Shown piece by piece: positions 63,844 to 64,000 of a stretch of DNA of 64,000 nucleotides (the stretch's first letter is position 1; each line of letters opens with the position of its first letter). The translations under genes and the position numbers were made by a program. The notes beneath the pieces are model-generated. The model was not told the origin of the DNA. It did no database searches and saw only the letters and a program-made list of their open reading frames with translations. The stretch comes from Streptomyces mutabilis (GTDB lineage Bacteria > Actinomycetota > Actinomycetes > Streptomycetales > Streptomycetaceae). Where the stretch lies: NCBI RefSeq assembly GCF_014649815.1, contig NZ_BMTT01000001.1, positions 186,001-250,000 on the forward strand. Reading direction: 5' to 3'.

Positions 63844-64000
63844 CCACGTCTCTCTTCGTGTCGTCGTAGAGTGCTGTGACGATTGCTGGGAGCAGTCTCA
63901 CGGGGCCTGTCGGGCTGAGGAGTTGACCAGGGGTGGCGGTTTGGCGCCCTGGCGGGTTTCCGCCAGCCCCGCGCGGGACCGGCGGCGGAAGACGGGACAC

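Noticed and set aside
63949-63966. Seven-bp hairpin near the right end of the window.
   Set aside because: Too short, and the neighbouring gene lies outside the window, so its role cannot be judged.

Overview
The window is high-GC, densely coded actinobacterial DNA. Gene content and order point to a Streptomyces chromosome: a fasR-fabD-fabH-acpP-fabF cluster, a sugar ABC system with no ATPase of its own, frequent GTG/TTG starts, and a matB gene close to the characterised Streptomyces coelicolor MatB. I see no tRNA, rRNA, insertion sequence, integrase or CRISPR array. The layout fits core chromosome with a large carbohydrate-utilisation island and two accessory operons.

Region by region. 1-5.5 kb: end of a DUF4429/SHOCT protein, an aldo/keto reductase-MerR pair with a clear MerR operator, a GNAT acetyltransferase, a serine beta-lactamase-like hydrolase, a pirin and the PucR-type regulator FasR. 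5.5-9.3 kb: the type II fatty acid synthase operon, with a FasR-type operator before fabD and a strong terminator after fabF. 9.3-16.6 kb: housekeeping and exported proteins (DUF3145, an SGNH lipoprotein, an aldose epimerase, a pyroglutamyl-peptidase-like protein whose catalytic Cys is Ser, EI24, Ohr) and an oxidoreductase/MarR divergent pair around a perfect palindrome. 16.9-21.8 kb: a probable conflict/defence cassette of Trypco2, a 1351-residue trypsin-ATPase-TPR protein and a DUF4913 protein.

22.8-53.2 kb: a sugar island. It contains an enolase-superfamily sugar-acid dehydratase, a zinc alcohol dehydrogenase, a U32-like protein, a ChvE/Ggu-type ABC importer, an exported aldose epimerase, two GH43 arabinanases, a GH51 arabinofuranosidase, a degenerate GH35 protein, a second (CUT1) ABC importer, an SMP-30 lactonase and an IclR regulator. 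Five copies of a TGTTCGA-type palindrome lie upstream of four of these units and of the iclR gene, so I propose one local IclR regulon for arabinan/arabinogalactan use. Inserted in the island (45.8-51.5 kb) is a five-gene operon of three paralogous MAB_1171c-like membrane proteins, an ImmA/IrrE-type zinc peptidase and an FAD monooxygenase; I consider this the best candidate for an undescribed system.

53.3-64 kb: a hypothetical protein, an ATP-grasp protein, then a malonate module (GntR regulator, MatC-like carrier, malonyl-CoA synthetase MatB, fused carboxyltransferase) with two copies of a palindromic operator in the divergent promoter. A 19-codon ORF with a good ribosome binding site follows, then a large secreted subtilisin-like protease. 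Both ends of the window supply or elongate malonyl units: FAS genes at one end, MatB and a carboxyltransferase at the other.
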